DNA of 64,000 bases, from NCBI RefSeq assembly GCF_009811795.1, contig NZ_BLJE01000001.1, forward strand, positions 558,001-622,000, read 5' to 3'. Below are positions 26,324 to 33,757 of the stretch, piece by piece. The stretch's first letter is position 1; the number at the start of each line of letters is the position of its first letter. Source of the DNA: Litoreibacter roseus. GTDB taxonomy: Bacteria > Pseudomonadota > Alphaproteobacteria > Rhodobacterales > Rhodobacteraceae. The translations under genes and the position numbers were made by a program. The notes below the pieces were generated by a model. The model was not told where the DNA came from and searched no databases. It saw only the letters and a list, made by a program, of their open reading frames with translations.

Positions 26324-26421
26324 CTGTTTGAGCGGTCTGCACACTATCTGTGCGGCCTCAAATCTTGCAGCTGAACCGATCAGTTTATATGTTGTAACAA
26401 ACGTTATTGGAGGGGAGCTAC

Positions 26422-27318
26422 ATGGCAACCTATACAAATCTGCCTGCACCAAGCCCTGAACAAGGCTTGAATCGCTATATGCAGGAAATCCGCAAGTTTC
26501 CGATGCTTGAGCCGGAAGAAGAGTACATGCTGGCAAAAGCATGGGTCGAAAACGAAGATACCGAATCCGCGCACAAGCTGGTGACATCACACCTGCGTTT
26601 GGCAGCAAAGATCGCAATGGGATACCGTGGCTACGGTCTTCCGCAAGCCGAGGTAATTTCCGAGGCGAATGTTGGTTTGATGCAGGCGGTCAAGAAATTC
26701 GACCCTGAAAAGGGCTTCCGTCTGGCGACCTATGCGATGTGGTGGATCCGCGCATCCATTCAGGAATATGTGTTGCGGTCATGGTCGATGGTGAAGCTGG
26801 GCACGACCAGTGCGCAAAAGAAGCTGTTCTTCAACCTGCGGAAGGCCAAGAACCGGATCGGTGCGTTGGAAGACGGTGATTTGCGTCCGGAGCACGTCCA
26901 ACGCATTGCGAACGATCTGAACGTTACTGAGGATGAAGTCATCTCAATGAACCGTCGCATGTCCGGCGGGGATGCATCATTGAACGCGGTGATCTCGGCA
27001 GACGGCGAGGGCGCCACCCAGTGGCAGGACTGGCTGGAGGACGAAGACGCTGATCAGGCCGCAGATTATGAAGCAAAGGACGAGCTGGAAGCACGCCGGG
27101 AGCTTCTCAGCGAAGCGATGGACGTGCTGAATGATCGCGAAAAGGACATTCTTGTCCAACGTCGCCTGAAGGACCAAGTCGTAACGCTTGAGGAACTGTC
27201 GGGTCAGTATGACGTCAGCCGGGAGCGTATTCGGCAAATCGAGGTGCGTGCGTTTGAGAAACTTCAGTCTCGCATGCAGGAGCTTGCGAAAGCTAAGGAC
27301 ATGCTGACTACCGCATAG
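26422..27318 (+). CDS. rpoH: Heat-shock sigma factor RpoH (sigma-32)
   Basis: 298 residues from the ATG at 26422 with GGAGGGG upstream. Region 2 contains ANVGLMQAVKKFDPEKGFRLATYAMWWIRASIQEYVLRSW; the RpoH box (QKKLFFNLRKAK) that distinguishes sigma-32 from other group 3 factors is at about residue 133. Region 4 is [45 protein letters not shown]. It directs RNA polymerase to heat-shock and, in Rhodobacter, singlet-oxygen stress promoters. It resembles the canonical RpoHI type. A terminator follows, then an IS30 element. Confidence 0.95.
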   Translation: MATYTNLPAPSPEQGLNRYMQEIRKFPMLEPEEEYMLAKAWVENEDTESAHKLVTSHLRLAAKIAMGYRGYGLPQAEVISEANVGLMQAVKKFDPEKGFRLATYAMWWIRASIQEYVLRSWSMVKLGTTSAQKKLFFNLRKAKNRIGALEDGDLRPEHVQRIANDLNVTEDEVISMNRRMSGGDASLNAVISADGEGATQWQDWLEDEDADQAADYEAKDELEARRELLSEAMDVLNDREKDILVQRRLKDQVVTLEELSGQYDVSRERIRQIEVRAFEKLQSRMQELAKAKDMLTTA

Positions 27319-27341
27319 ACCTAACCCAAGATTTAACAAAG

Positions 27342-27368
27342 AGACCTGCCTTACGGCGGGTCTTTTTT
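27342..27368 (+). terminator. Rho-independent terminator after rpoH
   Basis: AGACCTGCC (27342-27350), loop TTAC, GGCGGGTCT (27355-27363), then a run of T to 27368. The stem is 9 base pairs with one G-T pair. It lies 23 bases after the rpoH stop. Confidence 0.88.
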
Positions 27369-27412
27369 ATTCCGCTTTGCCAAAGTGTGCTATCGGGCGT
27401 CCGCTTTGCGGG

Positions 27413-28639
27413 TGTGGGTTCAATTGATCGCCGCAACACAGGCTTCAAATTTCTCGGCTGGGGTCTGGTATTGCAAGGTCTTTCGTGGCCGTTCATTGAG
27501 TTGGCGGGCCACGGCGCTGAGTTTGGCTTGACTATAGGCCGACATATCGATGCCGCGCGGGAAGTACTGGCGCAGAAGCCGGTTGGTGTTTTCGTTGCTG
27601 CCACGTTGCCATGGGCTTTGCGGATCACAGAAGAAGACGTCGATCTTGGTGGCCATGGTGAACCTCGCATGGCCGGTCATCTCCGAGCCACGATCCCAAG
27701 TCAGCGACCGATAGAGCTCTTTGGGGAGTTTTCGCGCCTGCTTGATCAGGGCGGTGATGACGCTCTGCGTATCCTTGTTGGCAACCTTCGCCAGCATCAC
27801 AAACCGGGAATGACGCTCAACCAGCGTGGCGATATAGCTGTTGTTGGCTCCGACGATCAGATCGCCTTCCCAATGACCCGGCACCGCGCGGTCCTCAATC
27901 TCGGGCGGTCGTTCACTGATCGGCACCGCATCCTTGATCTTTCGTAGTTTCAAACCCTTTTGCGTTGCATGGCGGGACCTGCGGATGGCGCGCGGGATAC
28001 GCAGGCATTGCTGAAGCTCCTTCTTAAGAACACCCCGCGTCTGCACATAAAGGCTGCGATAGATCGTTTCGTGCGACACGCGCTCTTGCTCTTGGTCGGG
28101 GTGCCAGCGCCTAAGCCATCCCGCAATTTGCTGAGGCGACCACTTCGACCGCAGCTTTCGGGCAATGAACCGGCACAAGGGTTCGTTGAACGAGAGCTTA
28201 CAGGCTTTGGGCCGCCTTGCGCAGTCCCACGCGCGCTGATCCGACAGTGCCGCGCGATAGGTCTTACACCCGCCGTTCCTGCGAACTTCCCGGCTGATGG
28301 TCGAGGGGGCACGTTTGAGGTCGCGTGCAATAGACCGCAAGGAACGATCCACGGCCAATCCGCGGGAGATTTCTTCGCGCTCCTCAAGGCTCAATACCAG
28401 ATGAGACCGGGTGCGCGCAGGCGGGCGAATGCCACCCGTCAAAGCCAGATGCGGAAAGATCGACGACGAAGCCCGATTAAACCTGCGGCCAATGGAACTC
28501 AGCGACTCGCCACGTTGCCACCGATCCCACATCTCGGATTTCTGCTTGTCCGTGTAGAACGTCCTCGTCCGATACTTCATCTTCAACACTCCATCTTTCT
28601 CAAAAGATTAAAGTGTTGCGACCACCCGTTGAATCCTCA
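27413..28639 (-). mobile_element. Complete IS30-family insertion sequence
   Basis: A 1227-base element with one transposase gene. The ends are imperfect 27-base inverted repeats: the left begins TGTGGGTTCAA (27413) and the right, read inward, TGAGGATTCAA (from 28639); both continue with 9 variable bases and then GCAACAC. It is flanked by GGG on both sides (27410-27412 and 28640-28642), fitting the 2-3-base target duplication of the family. It inserted in the spacer between rpoH and the RidA-like gene and breaks no recognisable gene. All parts look intact, so it may be active. Confidence 0.85.
27420..28580 (-). CDS. IS30-family transposase
   Basis: 386 residues from the ATG at 28580 (MKYRTRTFYTDKQKSEMWDRWQRGESL), chosen because a GGAG site lies 8 bases upstream; a GTG three codons earlier is possible. 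Two N-terminal helix-turn-helix segments are present (about residues 12-45, and LRSIARDLKRAPSTISREVRRNGG near 85-108). The DDE catalytic triad is visible: D in GHWEGDLIVG, D in LTWDRGSEMTGHA, and E in NENTNRLLRQYFPRG. The stop codon lies within the left inverted repeat. The gene looks intact, with no frameshift. Confidence 0.93.
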   Translation of the reverse strand: MKYRTRTFYTDKQKSEMWDRWQRGESLSSIGRRFNRASSSIFPHLALTGGIRPPARTRSHLVLSLEEREEISRGLAVDRSLRSIARDLKRAPSTISREVRRNGGCKTYRAALSDQRAWDCARRPKACKLSFNEPLCRFIARKLRSKWSPQQIAGWLRRWHPDQEQERVSHETIYRSLYVQTRGVLKKELQQCLRIPRAIRRSRHATQKGLKLRKIKDAVPISERPPEIEDRAVPGHWEGDLIVGANNSYIATLVERHSRFVMLAKVANKDTQSVITALIKQARKLPKELYRSLTWDRGSEMTGHARFTMATKIDVFFCDPQSPWQRGSNENTNRLLRQYFPRGIDMSAYSQAKLSAVARQLNERPRKTLQYQTPAEKFEACVAAIN

Positions 28640-28710
28640 GGGACGGAGCTGCCGTTGGGAAAATTAGCGATGTCGGTTTATCGTGAAACGAAACCGAGGA
28701 GATCCGACGC

Positions 28711-29103
28711 ATGATCGAAAGAACAAATCCCACTACCCTGAGCGCTTCAGTTGACTACGGCTATTCTCAACTAACAGCGATCTCGGCTACATCGAAGATT
28801 GTTTTCGTGTCAGGTCAGCTAGGTGATTTCGCGGACGGGCAAAAGGCAGAAGGCTTTGAGAAACAGGTTGGAAGGTCTTTTGAGAACTTGCGATTAGCTT
28901 TGGAGGCTGTCGGCAGTGGCCCAGAAAAGGTCGTAAAGGTGACGATCTTAGTTGTGGGCCATACCGAGGATCGCCTAGCCATAGTTTCTGAGCATCGTCG
29001 CAGATTTTTCGGTGACGCCCGACCCGCCAGCACGCTTATTCCAGTCCAAAGGCTTGCAGGCGATTGGATGGAGTTCGAAATCGACGCCGTCGCAGTGGTG
29101 TGA
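28711..29103 (+). CDS. RidA-family protein
   Basis: 130 residues with the RidA/YjgF/UK114 fold: IVFVSGQLGDFADGQKAEGFEKQVGRSFENLRLALEAVGSGPEKVVKVTILVVG, and near the end GDARPASTLIPVQRLAGDWMEFEIDAVAVV, in which the Arg of RPAST (R105 by RidA-like numbering) is the residue that binds the imine/enamine substrate. GAGGAG is 9 bases upstream of the ATG. Canonical RidA hydrolyses reactive 2-aminoacrylate; this subgroup may act on other substrates. The IS30 element lies directly upstream and may have removed it from its original promoter. Confidence 0.85.
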   Translation: MIERTNPTTLSASVDYGYSQLTAISATSKIVFVSGQLGDFADGQKAEGFEKQVGRSFENLRLALEAVGSGPEKVVKVTILVVGHTEDRLAIVSEHRRRFFGDARPASTLIPVQRLAGDWMEFEIDAVAVV

Positions 29104-29191
29104 TCTACACAAGGGGCTCATTGCGGTCATCGGACATTTTTCGTCAGACGAAATGAAGCTGTGACTGCTTCAAATGACGGCTAAGCGGACA

Positions 29192-29228
29192 AAGCGGACC
29201 TGTGCCGCCGGGCCGCAAAGGTCCGCTT
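29192..29228. terminator. Stem-loop between convergent genes
   Basis: AAGCGGACC (29192-29200) and GGTCCGCTT (29220-29228) form a perfect 9-base-pair stem around a 19-base G+C-rich loop. It lies between the convergent RidA-like and cyclic-nucleotide-binding genes and could terminate either transcript, though there is no long T-run on either side. Confidence 0.4.
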
Positions 29229-29306
29229 TCAACAGTTCGTTGGGTGAACGGTCCTTTCGTTATGAGGGACAACGACCTTGGCTGGATCGCCTGCACGTCG
29301 ATTTGG

Positions 29307-29765
29307 TTAGTGAGGTTGTGTTGAGGCCCAAAGCAGTTCGGCCCCGCCATGGATGCCGCGTAACATGTGACGCGCGACTGTTGGCTCGGTACGCAGGAGG
29401 GGCAGCATGACCGAAGCCGGGACGAACATCATGTGGCTCGGCGTGTCTGCCCAAACATCTGCGGGTGCTATGGCATCGATGGCGGGGACACCGCCATGCC
29501 AAGACCCGGGTCTGTCATCCACCCAGACAACGGGGGTCTCCACGCCGGGCAAATGCCGGTGCATCGTCCAACTGCCCTCCAGCAGGAAGGTGAATCCGTG
29601 CGGTGGGCGATCCCGATCCAGAGCTTTCTCGCCTGTCTGGGCGGTCATCAATCTGCTGGCTGTGATCAGCGTATCAAAGGCCTGCTCTGAAAGTTGCGCG
29701 AAGATGGGGAGCGCTCTGGCCGCACGTTGGGCCTCATCCGGCCAAGAGATGGTCTTTATACTCAT
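29307..29765 (-). CDS. Stand-alone cyclic nucleotide-binding domain protein
   Basis: 152 residues. The central part (FTFLLEGSWTMHRHLPGVETPVVWVDDRPGSWHGGVPAIDAIAPADVWADTPSHMMFVP) has the jelly-roll pattern of Crp/Fnr sensor domains, with an N-terminal helix (FAQLSEQAFDTLITASRLM) typical of them. No helix-turn-helix follows; the protein ends after the C-helix. The phosphate-binding cassette Arg is not conserved in an obvious way, so the ligand may differ from cAMP. Its ATG overlaps the stop of the cyclase gene by 4 bases, making it the last gene of the exported-enzyme operon. Function unknown. Confidence 0.65.
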   Translation of the reverse strand: MSIKTISWPDEAQRAARALPIFAQLSEQAFDTLITASRLMTAQTGEKALDRDRPPHGFTFLLEGSWTMHRHLPGVETPVVWVDDRPGSWHGGVPAIDAIAPADVWADTPSHMMFVPASVMLPLLRTEPTVARHMLRGIHGGAELLWASTQPH

Positions 29766-30709
29766 CGCATGGCCACCGGGTTGATCCAGGAACTGGATGC
29801 GCCGACAAAGGGCAGGGGCGCCGCGATGAACGCAAACTCTGACCAGCCACCGACCACCAGTCGTTCGGTGGCGATGTTTTCCAGGATGTGCACGCCGTTT
29901 TGGGCCAGCAGGATCTGGTGCACTGGATAGAGAATGCCCGGCTTTTCATGGGGCACGGCCTCCATCGAGCCACTGTCGCCCCCGACGGCGACCACGCCGC
30001 GCTCAACCAGCCAACGCGCCGCATCCATGCCGGGGCCGGGCTGGCCGGAGAGGAACAGCTCTCGCTCGCCTTCATCCAGTAGGGTGCGGTGGCCGGTGTG
30101 GAAGATCACGACGTCGCCGGACCGGATGTCGTTGATGCCCTGCCGTGCCATTGCCGCCTGAATGTCCTCGACCGTGATGACGTAACCGATCTCGAGCCGA
30201 TCGACACCTTTCAGCCCGGGAATGTCGAGGAGGAGGCCTCTTGTGATGATCGGTGGCGTGTTTTCAACCCCGAGGCGGGCGAGACCTGCGGGATCTTGAA
30301 TGTCTACGCCACGATTGCCGTTGAAGAAGACGCCATCCACGCCAAAATGCGCGAGCCCGTCAATCTGCGTACCGGTGTTCACCGGGCCAAAGATGATGTC
30401 TTCGTTGTTGGAATAGTTGGTGCCGCCATTCGTGCCGACAATCACCTCGAACCGACGCCAACCATAAGCAGGTGTGTCGCGGTCGAGCGGGATGCCGAGG
30501 CTGAGGACCTCGCCGGTTTGCACCAGCGACAGGGCAGAGAGCACGGTATCCTGTGTCAGCAGGTTGGCTGCGCCTCTTTGATCGTCTGCGCCATAGGGGC
30601 TGCTGAGCGTTTCAGGATCGACGACCCAGCGTTCGTCCTGGGTCTGCGCCAAGGCTGTGCCGCCGGTGATGGCCATCAGAAGTGCTGTTGTTGTAAGAAA
30701 GCGTTTCAT
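29762..30709 (-). CDS. Exported cyclase-family metal-dependent hydrolase
   Basis: 315 residues from the ATG at 30709, which gives a clear Sec signal peptide (MKRFLTTTALLMAITGGTALA, cleavage near AQTQ). The mature protein belongs to the cyclase / kynurenine-formamidase-like family: the metal-binding motif appears as VNTGTQIDGLAHFG (HxGTxxDxxxH pattern with Asn replacing the first His), followed by TRGLLLDIPG and DVVIFHTGHRTL. Such enzymes hydrolyse amides, lactones or cyclic diones. The presence of a signal peptide is unusual for this mostly cytoplasmic family. It lies between the VOC and CNB genes of the operon. Confidence 0.82.
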   Translation of the reverse strand: MKRFLTTTALLMAITGGTALAQTQDERWVVDPETLSSPYGADDQRGAANLLTQDTVLSALSLVQTGEVLSLGIPLDRDTPAYGWRRFEVIVGTNGGTNYSNNEDIIFGPVNTGTQIDGLAHFGVDGVFFNGNRGVDIQDPAGLARLGVENTPPIITRGLLLDIPGLKGVDRLEIGYVITVEDIQAAMARQGINDIRSGDVVIFHTGHRTLLDEGERELFLSGQPGPGMDAARWLVERGVVAVGGDSGSMEAVPHEKPGILYPVHQILLAQNGVHILENIATERLVVGGWSEFAFIAAPLPFVGASSSWINPVAMR

Positions 30710-30728
30710 AGGTTCATTCCTTTTTGAG

Positions 30729-31247
30729 TCATTTGGATGAAAGGGGTGCATAAAGTTCGACAAAGCGCCCGCTGGGGTCGCGAATGAGAACGATCTCGAC
30801 GCCATAGTCGGCGCGTGTCACGCGGTAGTCCGGTGTCACGCCATGGGTGGCGAGGTGGGCCAGCACCGGCTCAAGGTCAGCGACCATGAAGCCGACATGC
30901 TTGTAGCCTGCTGTGCTGTAGTCGGCGGCGATGTCTTCCGGCGCACCCGGATCAACCGGGCTGCCGCCGCCGACAAGCTCAATGTGAAATCCACCCGATA
31001 TGTGCAGGAAGGCAATCTCGATCTCGGGGTCGAGCGCTGGAACGGCTGAACGCCGCACCTCTCGCGCACCGAAGAGGTCGGTCCACCATGTGACAGCCTC
31101 CTCAAGATCGGCGACGCGCATCGCCACGTGATTGCCGCGGTATTGCAAACCAATGGCCGTCTCGGCGGGGGTTGCGGGAGGTGTTTCGGCTCGGACAGGT
31201 CCGGCTAGCGCCGTGGCTGCCATCAAAGCAAGAATCAAGCGTCTCAT
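30729..31247 (-). CDS. Exported VOC-family (glyoxalase/dioxygenase-like) protein
   Basis: 172 residues with a Sec signal peptide (MRRLILALMAATALAGPVRA). The mature part is a vicinal-oxygen-chelate domain: NHVAMRVADLEEAVTWWTDLFGAREV at the start, HIELVGGGSP in the middle, KHVGFMVADLEPVLAHLATHGV and finally VLIRDPSGRFVELYAPL. The metal ligands would be the His of NHVAM, the Glu of IELVG, the His of KHVGF and the Glu of FVELY. It overlaps the SnoaL-like gene by 4 bases. It may be an isomerase, lyase or dioxygenase; substrate unknown. Confidence 0.82.
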   Translation of the reverse strand: MRRLILALMAATALAGPVRAETPPATPAETAIGLQYRGNHVAMRVADLEEAVTWWTDLFGAREVRRSAVPALDPEIEIAFLHISGGFHIELVGGGSPVDPGAPEDIAADYSTAGYKHVGFMVADLEPVLAHLATHGVTPDYRVTRADYGVEIVLIRDPSGRFVELYAPLSSK

Positions 31248-31822
31248 TGGCTGATCCCCGCTGCTTTTTCAAAGACATACCAATTGCCTTCATTCCAGGT
31301 GATATGCTGGATCATCTTGCGGATTTTCCAGCCATGCTCGGTGCGGACCAGCCAGTTGTCGTAGTAGCCAACCATGGTCTGCACTGCGCCCCCGCAGGTG
31401 TTGGGCAGGTGATGGGAGGCATTCAGCAAAGAACGAACGTAGGCCTCATCCCCGTCAATCTCGATGATCAACGGCATGGCGATATGCTGTGTGCCTTCGA
31501 GATTGGCAAAGAAGGGCTGCACAGCCGATACCCAATCATCCGCCTGCATCGTCACCAGCCCGTCGCCAATGGAGGCAGAGAAATCCATCTCGATTTCATC
31601 GGTGAAGACCGAGCGGTGTAGGACCCAATCCTGCATGTCGAAGGCGAGGCCGTAATTGACGATGACCTGTCCGATTTCCTCTCGGTCAACCAGCATCTGC
31701 AGCTGCGCCTCTGGGGACGGATAGGCTGGTGTTGGACCAGTAATCGCGGTGGCCAGCGCAATCGCACCTGCCAGTGCGGACAGTTTGATTGCATCAGGCT
31801 TGACGTGTTTCGCTTTGAACAT
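31244..31822 (-). CDS. Exported SnoaL-like (NTF2-fold) protein
   Basis: 192 residues from the ATG at 31822, preceded by AAGGAGATTT. The N-terminus (KLSALAGAIALATAITGPTPAYP) is a probable Sec signal. The rest has the SnoaL-like polyketide-cyclase/dehydratase pattern: DREEIGQVIVNYGLAFDMQDWVLHRSVFTDEIEMDFS, then HIAMPLIIEIDGDEAYVRSLLNASHH, and WLVRTEHGWKIRKMIQHITWNEGN. Catalytic candidates are the Tyr/Asp of VNYGLAFD and the His residues of HIAMP and SHH. Members include steroid isomerases and dehydratases. It is in the middle of the minus-strand operon. Confidence 0.78.
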   Translation of the reverse strand: MFKAKHVKPDAIKLSALAGAIALATAITGPTPAYPSPEAQLQMLVDREEIGQVIVNYGLAFDMQDWVLHRSVFTDEIEMDFSASIGDGLVTMQADDWVSAVQPFFANLEGTQHIAMPLIIEIDGDEAYVRSLLNASHHLPNTCGGAVQTMVGYYDNWLVRTEHGWKIRKMIQHITWNEGNWYVFEKAAGISQ

Positions 31823-31883
31823 GAGAAATCTCCTTGAAAGGGGGCCTGCCCCAGCTTCCAGCCGGGGCAGGTGGGTATCGCGG

Positions 31884-32744
31884 CTAGCGCGTGGCAAAAG
31901 CCCCGTTGATCCAGATGGTTTGGCCATTCACCCACCGTCCTTCGGGCGAGGCGAGGAACCGCACGAGCGGGACGACGTCTTCGATCGTACCAAGTCGATT
32001 TTCCACGGACCGGCCTTCGAGATAGGCCACCGATTGAGGTGTCTCAGCGGCATGGAAAAACGGCGTATCGATTGGGCCAGGAGCAACGGTGTTCACGGTG
32101 ATTCCGCGGCCCTTATGCTCTTGCGCAAGCATCCGCGTGTATTCCTCGACAGGTGCTTTGGTCGCGGCATAGAGCGCATATTGCGGCGCTTGCGCGGCCA
32201 GCAACGTGGTGCCGATATTGATGATCCGACCTCCGTCGTGGAGGCGCGCGGACGCTTCGCGCAACGACCAGAACAGTGCACGATTGTTGACGTTATCGAG
32301 TTCTTCGAACTCGGTATCCGTCACCTCGGCAAAGGGCTTTTTGAGCACTTTGCCCGCATTATTGACGACCACGTCGACGCCGCCGAATTCAGTCTCTGCC
32401 AAATCGTACATGCGACGCACGTTCTCGGACTGGCCCAGATCGCCCGCGGTCAGAACCGCACGTAAGCCGGTCTCGCGCACCAATCGTGCCGTCTCTTCGG
32501 CCTGATTGCGGGTCTCTTCACGGTAGTAATGCACAACGACGTCAGCACCCATTTCGCCAAGGGCGACGGCAAAGGCGCGACCCATGTTGTTGCGTGCGCC
32601 GGAGACAATGGCTGCTTTGCCTGCAAGAGGTTTGGCAGTTGCAGTTGCCGCGCGCACCGATGCGGCGGTCAGACCGGCGGCGGCGATGCCACCCGCGCCA
32701 AGGCCCAGCATTGCGTTGCGGCGGGAGATCGAGTTGGTAGACAT
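31884..32744 (-). CDS. Tat-exported SDR-family oxidoreductase
   Basis: 286 residues. The N-terminus MSTNSISRRNAMLGLGAGGIAAAGLTAASVRAATA is a twin-arginine signal (SRR motif, hydrophobic core, cleavage near VRA). The mature part is a classical short-chain dehydrogenase: cofactor loop SGARNNMGRAFA (an altered GxxxGxG), VVVNNAGKVLKKPF, and catalytic YAATK (about residue 192); the usual catalytic Ser segment reads NIGTTLLAAQ, so a Thr may take that role. A Tat-exported SDR would have to carry its nicotinamide cofactor through folded. Second gene of the operon. Confidence 0.83.
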   Translation of the reverse strand: MSTNSISRRNAMLGLGAGGIAAAGLTAASVRAATATAKPLAGKAAIVSGARNNMGRAFAVALGEMGADVVVHYYREETRNQAEETARLVRETGLRAVLTAGDLGQSENVRRMYDLAETEFGGVDVVVNNAGKVLKKPFAEVTDTEFEELDNVNNRALFWSLREASARLHDGGRIINIGTTLLAAQAPQYALYAATKAPVEEYTRMLAQEHKGRGITVNTVAPGPIDTPFFHAAETPQSVAYLEGRSVENRLGTIEDVVPLVRFLASPEGRWVNGQTIWINGAFATR

Positions 32745-32790
32745 AATAACTTCCTTTTCGGTTTCGTGTTGAGTTGAGGGTGATGAGTGG

Positions 32791-33639
32791 TCAGACGGCG
32801 GCCTGGGAAAAGACCGTCGATGCCGACAGAGTCTTCCAGCGGTCGATATCGCCTTTGATTTGATCGAGTTTCTTCGACATCACGCCAACGGCGTCTTGCC
32901 CAAGGGCGAGGTGCAACGGCGGGTCCTCGGCTTCGACGATCTGCAATATGGCCTGCGCGGCCTTTTCCGGATTGTTGGGCTGTTTGCCGTCGAGTCCGCC
33001 GATGAACCCCCGGAACTTGCCTGCGGGCGTCTCGGCGTATTCAACCATTTCCGCGTCCGTGAACCGTAACGAGCCTGCCGCAAACTTGGTACGGAAAATG
33101 CCCAGTGTCAGGATCGTGGTCCGAATGCCAAAGCTCGCCACTTCCTGCGCCAGGGCCTCGCTCATGACATCCGCGGCGGCTTTGGCGGCAGAGTAAACGC
33201 CGAGCCCCGGGAAGCCAGTAAAGCCGCCAACGGCCGAGAATGTGAGAATGTGACCCGATTTCTGCTTGCGGAGCACCGGCAGTGCCGCCTGAATCACATT
33301 AAACTGTCCGAAGAAGTTCAGGTCGAAGATCGAGCGCGCTTCGGCTTCGCTGGTTTCCTCGACAGCGCCCACAGTACCTGCGCCCGCATTGTTCGCGATA
33401 ACATCGATACGGCCAAAAGTGGCCACCGTGTCACTGACAGCCTGTTCAACACTGTCGCGGTCGGTCACATCGGCGATCAGCGCCTTGGCCCGACCTGGAG
33501 CCAGCGCCTCGAACGCGGCGATCTGATCAGTGTTGCGAAGCGTCCCCGCCACGCTTTCTCCTGCGGCCAAAACTGTTTCTGCGAGCGCGCGGCCAATGCC
33601 GCTGGATACGCCGGTGATGAAGAAAACCTTGTTGGTCAT
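32791..33639 (-). CDS. SDR-family oxidoreductase
   Basis: 282 residues, a classical short-chain dehydrogenase without export signal. Cofactor motif FITGVSSGIGRALAETV at residue 7, NNAGAG near 85, catalytic Ser in ILTFSAVGG and Tyr-Lys in YSAAKAAADVM (about residue 152). The sequence is of the type found with aldehyde or steroid/retinol-like alcohol substrates, but the substrate is not evident. It is the first gene of the minus-strand operon and is divergent from the LysR-type regulator, with the putative operator in the 118-base gap. Confidence 0.87.
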   Translation of the reverse strand: MTNKVFFITGVSSGIGRALAETVLAAGESVAGTLRNTDQIAAFEALAPGRAKALIADVTDRDSVEQAVSDTVATFGRIDVIANNAGAGTVGAVEETSEAEARSIFDLNFFGQFNVIQAALPVLRKQKSGHILTFSAVGGFTGFPGLGVYSAAKAAADVMSEALAQEVASFGIRTTILTLGIFRTKFAAGSLRFTDAEMVEYAETPAGKFRGFIGGLDGKQPNNPEKAAQAILQIVEAEDPPLHLALGQDAVGVMSKKLDQIKGDIDRWKTLSASTVFSQAAV

Positions 33640-33724
33640 TTGTTTAACTCCGTTGATGCGCGGAGCGGCTGCCCCGTCTGATGCATTGGAACATAAAGGT
33701 TGCGGAAAAAACGGATATCTATTG

Positions 33725-33757
33725 AGATGGCATCTTTAAGATGCGATTATTGCATCT
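33725..33757 (+). promoter_or_regulatory. Repeated GCATCT dyads between SDR operon and LysR gene
   Basis: AGATG-G-CATCT (33725-33735) overlaps GCATCT-TTA-AGATGC (33730-33744), and a further GCATCT stands at 33752-33757, directly before the LysR ATG. The evenly repeated half-site in a divergent promoter region is the expected layout for a LysR-type operator that also represses its own gene. Confidence 0.65.

Noticed and set aside
27387-28667. Plus-strand ORFs inside the IS element
   Set aside because: Antisense frames of the transposase; IS30 elements carry a single gene and that one is intact.
29104-29306. 78-residue plus-strand ORF after the RidA-like gene
   Set aside because: No ribosome site, no conserved features, and it runs into the antisense of the downstream gene.
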